Below, one piece after another: positions 58,623 to 64,000 of a stretch of 64,000 bases of DNA. Both the position numbers and the translations under genes were made by a program. How positions within the stretch are numbered: position 1 is the stretch's first letter; every line of letters starts with the position of its first letter. This stretch comes from Ampelocalamus luodianensis. Lineage: Eukaryota > Streptophyta > Magnoliopsida > Poales > Poaceae. Location: positions 28,101,840 through 28,165,839 of the forward strand of contig CM070628.1 in assembly GCA_036346255.1 (NCBI GenBank), given 5' to 3'. The notes under the pieces are model-generated. The model did no database searches. It was not told where the DNA came from and saw only the letters and a list, made by a program, of their open reading frames with translations.

Positions 58623-60796
58623 TGTAACACCCCAACTCTCAAAGAGCCTAGAATGCTACTGAAACTAAACTATTCTAGCACAACTACAAATTTTCGGCAG
58701 AATCTCCTTTGTTTAATCAGCTAAACTGAGAGTTCAACAATAACGCATGGCATAACAAAGTTCTCATAATCAAATTACTCTATCATGCATGATAATCAAA
58801 TGAACCAACCAAGACTGGCAATCTCATTATTACAAATAAGCAGCTACTCAAACCAAACCATATATGGGTGATAATCAAATAGTTTATTTATTTCTAAATT
58901 GAAGCTAAGTAGCAAACGCTTTATGAGTGTGAGGTAGTGAGTGCATCCAACAACTACTCCCTCCTATGCGTGTCGTTCCTGCCATTGGTACCTAAAACAC
59001 ATTTAAGCAAGGGTGAGCCCAAAGACTCAGCAAGTATCAACAAGGCTATAAAACAAGAACATTAGCATAGAATCGATAATCCACAATAACATTATACTAA
59101 ATATAGCCATTTTTCTCATGATATGCAATCAATGCAATGCTCCTTTGAACTTTATCTCTTTTCGCATTTTACCGGTAACGCAGGATATACAACCGTCAGT
59201 ATACCTTGCATGTGCCTCCGGCATGAGGACCAAGAGCCTATACACCACATGTATAGGGACCTTTGCCCATCATCTTAATGATGGGGACCTCTTTGCTCAT
59301 AGCCCACATTCCACGAATGTGGGGACCTCAAGCCCGTCATCAACATGACGGGGACCTCAACTATATGTGCTTGGTCACCACGTGACCAAGGCACCTGTAT
59401 GCTCTCAACATGCATATGCACCATGATAACATTCTTCATATGCAAGAATTCAACATATTCTCATTAACATGTAAGCATTAACAACATGCGGGAAAATCTT
59501 TAACCATAACTGGCAGTCATCAAGTTAAACGGTAACTCATCTCATAAACAGATATGCATGACTAAAGCGAACAAGACACATCACAATCACATCATGCAGG
59601 CATACATATACCATAGCCCGAATACTTGCCTCAACTGTGCGAGAACGGTGGACGTGACGAGGGTGCTGCCCCTAGAACCACGCTCCCACCTGAATATAAA
59701 GATACCCCAATCTAAGACCAACATTCTGAACCAAGAGCCAAAATAACAACACAAATGAACTTGCTAAACTCCCAAGTGTTTCCCAACTCCCAATTTGTAG
59801 CGATCGGATTGGCGCACACTATGGACTGTCAACTTCTAAAATACATAACTTTCTGCTCAGGTGTCCAAATAAGATGTTCTTGGACTTTCTGAAAATTTAA
59901 TTAAATTATCTAAATAAACTTAGTTGGGGAGCCCTTTTGATTCTACCATCTACTGCCCCTAGCAAACCAATCTATCAGACATCAGAATTCACGTCGGGTT
60001 CTCTGGACAGTACACTAAAACCTCCATAACTTTTGCTACGAGAATCAAAATCTTGCATTCGTTATCTCTATGAAAAGGTACAGAAATTACCCACATTTTT
60101 AGTTATATTGAGGTCCCCTGATTCTCCCTTTAATTAGCAGCTCTAACCAGTTTTCTACAGACTGTCCAGAATCTGACAGAACAACAGGACAGCAATACTA
60201 GAAAATTCATAACTCCCAGACCGTTAATCGGATTTGGGCGATCTTGGCGGCCAACGAAAACTAAGAACATAAACTACAATTCTCTAGGAGACCAAAACCT
60301 CTGATTCGGCCTCTAACCACATGAAATTAACCCCGCAAGCTTCGGACGAATCGCACGAACAAGAGGCAGATTGCAACCTAGCCAAAAACTACCCGATTAC
60401 TCTTCTATGACTAATTACCCAACAACAACAACGCGTTACCCTTGATGCCGCTGAAGGTAGCGAACCACGGATGGCGATCCCTCTTACTTCTCTTCTCCCT
60501 TCTCTTCTTCTTCCTTCCTCTCCTTCTTTTCTCCTCTTTGCATAGAAGGGGGTGGTTGCTCTGATCTTGCTACAGCTGATGCAGGCGCGATCTGTAGCAA
60601 CTAGTGTTCCCCCTCTTTTATTGGTGGCCAGCCCTCATAGGCCTCTGGGCCAAGGCTCGAGGCCCAGTTGCCAAAAACTGCAGAAAACCCTTTATCTAAT
60701 TGTTGCTAAATCTATTTTATATTTGGTCCTTCTCCGAATTCACATAATCTCTCCGAATACTCTTTCAAATATTCTCGAATACTTTTGGGTATTACA
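58623..60796 (-). repeat. LTR of a second chromovirus-type element (3' LTR)
   Basis: A 2174-bp LTR: TGTAACACCCC at 58623, GGGTATTACA at 60796, so on the minus strand it begins TGTAATACCC. It shares order with 24479-26714 (the ACGTCGGGTT, GTTAATCGGATT and GGAGACCAAAAC phrases, and a GCGATCCCTC stretch near 60473) but is clearly diverged. A polypurine tract (TGGGTAGAA, 60797-60805 on minus) follows. Confidence 0.85.
59163..59390. repeat. cluster of consecutive stem-loops in the LTR
   Basis: Includes CCTATAC/GTATAGG, CCCATCAT/ATGATGGG, CCCACATT/AATGTGGG, CCCGTCAT/ATGACGGG and CTTGGTCAC/GTGACCAAG (59370-59378 and 59382-59390), separated by the spacer GGGACCT. Same order, in reverse, as 63362-63593. 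Confidence 0.93.
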
Positions 60797-62280
60797 TTCT
60801 ACCCATTTTAAAGCATTCGACCGAATTCTAAACACGCTTAGCGAAAGAACGACCACGATCGAGAACGAACATCGGTAACCACGCACTGCCGTTGTGAACA
60901 ACATCAGCTAAAGCTCACGACGCGAACTCCAACTTCCCAAGTAGCCTTTCCTCGGTCCGAAAATACCACAACACAATGACGTAACACGATGTCCGAACTA
61001 ACGCTCTACCGGTACTTCGGTACACTCATCGGACAAGACTCAAAGGTAAGATCTCACTCGATGGTCAACGGCGCAAACGAAACCTCAAACTCGAATCTCC
61101 TGTACTCACTTAACACAAGAACATACAAGATGTTACGTACTCCGCGCACGGACTCGAGACAGTCCTGGCGATACGCCAACTAGCGAAAACAACCCAATGT
61201 ATCTTGGGTTAACCTTCCCAATGATACCGAACCACACGATATGCACATAGAACATAGAACTTGTGTTACACCTCTCAATTAAACTCTTCACTAAAGCAAG
61301 GATCACCTCCTTTAACCAGAAACATACGACAAAACTCTCTTTAAGCAAACTATTTTACCAACAAAACCCATCTGAAAATGAAAGATTCACATCGCAACTA
61401 AGCGTTACCAGCTCGGTGCTAAAGAGTCAAATCCAGAAATCGAAATTTCATCACGAAAACCTTTCCACCTTCTAAGTGGCAGTGTGCGAAAAAACATCAC
61501 GAAAACCAAAGGAGGAATCATTTTAAATGCCCAAATCAAAAACTTCCTTTATTCTTCCTGAACCGATAAGAACCACATATACCAAAATCGAGTCAAACTC
61601 ATCTTACGAAAGACATTGGTCAACAGCACAAAACTCAAACGAGAATCGAGGAAACGATTCACTTCTTTGAGGAAGTATCAATTTTTCAGTATCTCTTTTA
61701 GGAATAAAATCTCTCTCAACTTTGGAGTTTCAGTTCATCGCAACACACTAACTCATCTCTCTTAACTTGACATTCCCAACGTTACGCTCAAGTCGAAATA
61801 CATCATCCACACCTCTGTATAAAGGCTCTATCGACGTCACCAAAACATTCTCTCAACAACTCCTCTACCGACATAATTAATTTGACAGATGACTTCCAAT
61901 GTATCTCAAAATAGATCTCACATGCAAACACATCACCTCAATCTTTTAAGAATAAACAACTCGAAATTCCCAGCACACACATTCATATACTTCATCAAAA
62001 GGGTTCTATCAATGATCATCCCATTATTCGGAATCTACCCTTATTCTACTTCCTCTAGACATAATCATTGGGCGACTCAAGGTCCTAGCAAAAAGAATAC
62101 GAAGCCTAAAACTATACTCCAAGACTCCTACCATGAACTTCTCATATAGAAAATAGGGGAAACCTCAAATTAAATCCCTAAAATTCTCACAATCCAAACA
62201 TACTCGTGCATTGACATCAACACGAAAACATTTCTTCGATCCAATTATCTTTATCAAGATTCTAACTCTTAGAGAGTTAC
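60797..62280 (-). pseudogene. pol: decayed pol 3' end of the second chromovirus
   Basis: Located next to the LTR and polypurine tract exactly as 26724-28200 is. On the minus strand near 60915-60975 weak similarity to the REATWE(L/V)E... tail of integrase is visible between frame changes. No long frame survives, and the region beyond 61500 is only tentatively pol. Truncated relative to a full element. Confidence 0.4.
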
Positions 62281-62760
62281 TTACTAAGTCCAAGTCTTTC
62301 CTGGCAATAATCCAACTGGAATATCCCGTTTAGGTACAGAGAATATAAGGAGATTGAGAGATTCCTTATTTACCTCGCACAGAAACATGACAGAATTTGT
62401 AATCATCTTGCAACGTAATTTTCGTGACTGGAACGACTTCGAATGGAAAACCTCATAACTACAAAGTTGTAGATCATTTTCTATAGTACAATTTAGATTC
62501 CTCATTTACCTAATTTGGAGTTCTAAGGTTTGAGATAAGGGCCCGCAAGGCAGGCCGTACAGAGAATCAAGGTCCGCAACTAAGTCAACTTCCAAGGCAA
62601 ATTTCGTAATGAAGACGACATTTTAAGAAACACTCCACAAATAGAAAGTTTAAGTGCTATGAGTTATCTAAATTGGAAGACAAAAATCACTCCATTCCGT
62701 GTTGGGGAGAGAAAGTTACGACCTCCGAAGTATTCGCTGCACAGAATTAAAGTAGGGAGA
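62281..62760. other. AT-rich spacer between oppositely oriented LTRs
   Basis: No coding feature. Contains phrases such as CTACAAAGTTGTAGATCATTTT common in grass LTRs, but no terminal motif was found. Confidence 0.4.
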
Positions 62761-62764
62761 ACCT

Positions 62765-64000
62765 GGGCCTCGGGCCTTTAGCCCAGGAGGCCCATGTGGA
62801 GTCCGGCCAAGTGGGATAGGGGGAGGACGGTTGAAACCCTAGAGCCCCTCCCCTTGCCCCTCCTTCCCTCTCCATTGACGCCTTGGTCCAACACCTCCTC
62901 CCCTTGCGCTCCATTGATGTCCTCCCCCTTTTTGTGGTGCTTCCGCCATTGCTGCCGGCCAAAGGAAGGGAGAAGAGAAGGGAGAAGAGAAGGAAGCGGG
63001 ATCGTCATCCGGAGTTCTCTATCTTCAGCGGCATCAAGGGTGGGAGCATGATCCCAGGGGAAGCGCCCTCTTCGCGTCCACCGTTCTCGCACGGTTGAGG
63101 CAAGTATTCGGGTTGCAGAATATTTATGTTGCTTGCTGAAATTGGTTGTGTCTTTCCCGTGCAAGTCATTTACGGATGATAGTGTGATATTTACATGGTG
63201 AATGAGACTTGGTTACAGCATGCTTGTGATTAAAGAGTAATTTTGGAATGTGATAGTGCTCTACATGCTATTCGGTAAATGAGATGTGGTATGTACTCAT
63301 GTATTTACTTGTTGTCGAAAGTTACATTCTAGTACATATGCATGTTGAGAGCATAAGATGCCTTGGTCACATGGTGACCAAGCACATACAGTTGAGGTCC
63401 CCGTCATGTAGATGACGGGCTTGAGGTCCCCACATTCGTGGAATGTGGGCTATGAGCAAAGAGGTCCCCATCATTGAGATGATGGGCAAAGGTCCATATA
63501 CATGTGGTGTATAGGCTCTTGGTCCCTGTGCCTGAGGGCACAGGCAAGGGTATACAGCGACGGTTGTATACCCCGCATTACCGGTAAAATGCGAAAAGAG
63601 ATAAAGTTCAAAGGAGCATTGCATTGGTCGCATTTCATAAGTTAAAAGACTATGTATTGTGTAATGTTATTGTGGATTATCGATGCTATGTTTGTGTTCT
63701 TGTTTATGGTCTTGTTGATACTTGCTGAGTCTTTGGGCTCACTCTTGCTTTAATGTGTTTTAGGTACCAATGGCAGGAACGTCACGCATGGTAGGGAGTA
63801 GATGTGGTTGCACTCACTACCTCACACTCTTAAGGCGGTTGCCACCTAGCTTCAATTTAGAAATAAATAAACTGTTTGATTATCACCCATAGATGGTTTT
63901 GGTTTGAGTATCTGATTATATGTAATAATGAGATTGCCAGTCTTGGTATGTTCATTTGGTTATCATGCGTGATTGAGTAAACTTGATTATGAGAATTTTG
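62765..64000 (+). repeat. LTR of chromovirus type in plus orientation, runs off the window
   Basis: Homologous, in reverse, to about 60500-58700: GGGATCG-CATCCG-type phrase near 62998, TTCAGCGGCATCAAGGGT (63024), CACGGTTGAGGCAAGTATTC (63090), the stem-loop cluster, TACTTGCTGAGTCTTTGGGC (63718) and GGTACCAATGGCAGGAACG (63763). Its right end lies beyond the window. Frames at 62747-63164 are G/C-rich and non-coding. Confidence 0.8.
63362..63593. repeat. cluster of eight consecutive stem-loops in the LTR
   Basis: Arms: CTTGGTCAC/GTGACCAAG (63362-63370, 63374-63382), CCCGTCAT/ATGACGGG (63400-63407, 63412-63419), CCCACATT/AATGTGGG (63429-63436, 63442-63449), CCCATCAT/ATGATGGG (63467-63474, 63479-63486), a CTATACACC-type pair (about 63493-63515), CCTGTGCC/GGCACAGG (63525-63532, 63537-63544), GGTATAC/GTATACC (63549-63555, 63566-63572) and CGCATT/AATGCG (63574-63579, 63588-63593). 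Most are followed by GAGGTCCC or GGTCC. Confidence 0.95.

Noticed and set aside
62747..63164. Frames of 70-128 codons at the end of the window
   Set aside because: GC-rich LTR sequence homologous to the non-coding block at about 60470-60560 in reverse.

Overview
This is a stretch of a grass (Poaceae) nuclear genome, almost entirely transposable elements. It contains TNP2/TNP1 CACTA genes, chromovirus-type Ty3/gypsy elements with LTRs of about 2.2 kb, solo LTRs of about 4 kb that start TGTAACA-CCC-like, a plant-mobile-domain gene, a spliced antisense gypsy-type ORF, and one convincing host gene: a 57-residue arabinogalactan peptide at 5120-5293 on the minus strand. The tribe cannot be fixed by eye; Oryzeae or a related lineage is a guess. 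A run of exactly 100 N (33600-33699) marks a scaffold join.

Layout. 1-8.2 kb is low-copy: a dispersed direct duplication (about 556-832 and 4640-4937), a plus-strand solo LTR inside its left copy (833-2587), then the arabinogalactan-peptide gene. 8.2-12.5 kb is a plus-strand solo LTR of about 4.3 kb. 13.0-24.5 kb is CACTA sequence: the 5' part of one element (TNP2 on plus) cut at 14885 by a second, minus-oriented unit carrying TNP2 and a TNP1/Ulp1 gene. 24.5-33.6 kb is a minus-strand Ty3/gypsy element with both LTRs, gag and pol; its 5' LTR runs into the N gap. 33.7-41.4 kb is a large minus-strand LTR split by a plus-strand solo LTR with a perfect TTTGG target duplication. 41.4-44.8 kb is the gag end of another minus-strand element with a visible tRNA-Met primer site. 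45.0-48.5 kb is the 3' end of a plus-strand element carrying a spliced antisense gene with its own TATA box. 48.6-50.7 kb is a plant-mobile-domain gene. 51.2-52.5 kb is a truncated non-autonomous CACTA. 52.5-58.6 kb is a pile of LTR fragments with a 373-bp inverted-repeat insertion. 58.6-64.0 kb holds two related LTRs facing opposite ways.

Most transposon genes are broken by one-base indels. Comparing the two LTRs of the 24.5-33.6 kb element shows that differences cluster at CG-rich, CNG-rich or homopolymer positions, while a 665-bp AT-rich block differs at only two sites. Some frameshifts may therefore be consensus errors at methylated DNA rather than real decay.

The most interesting structure is not a gene. 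At least eight unrelated repeats here each carry clusters of a family-specific short palindrome: CACAGACGGTT in CACTA ends, 29-bp-period GTCGTA/TACGAC dyads, eight-hairpin clusters in chromovirus LTRs, CGGTCAGACCG, CGGTANTACCG, CCGTTGGATC/GATCCAACGG, GTCGCCCAAC/GTTGGGCGAC, and TGA(C/G)TCA inside GGCGCC palindromes. In several, the stems stay paired while loops or flanks vary.
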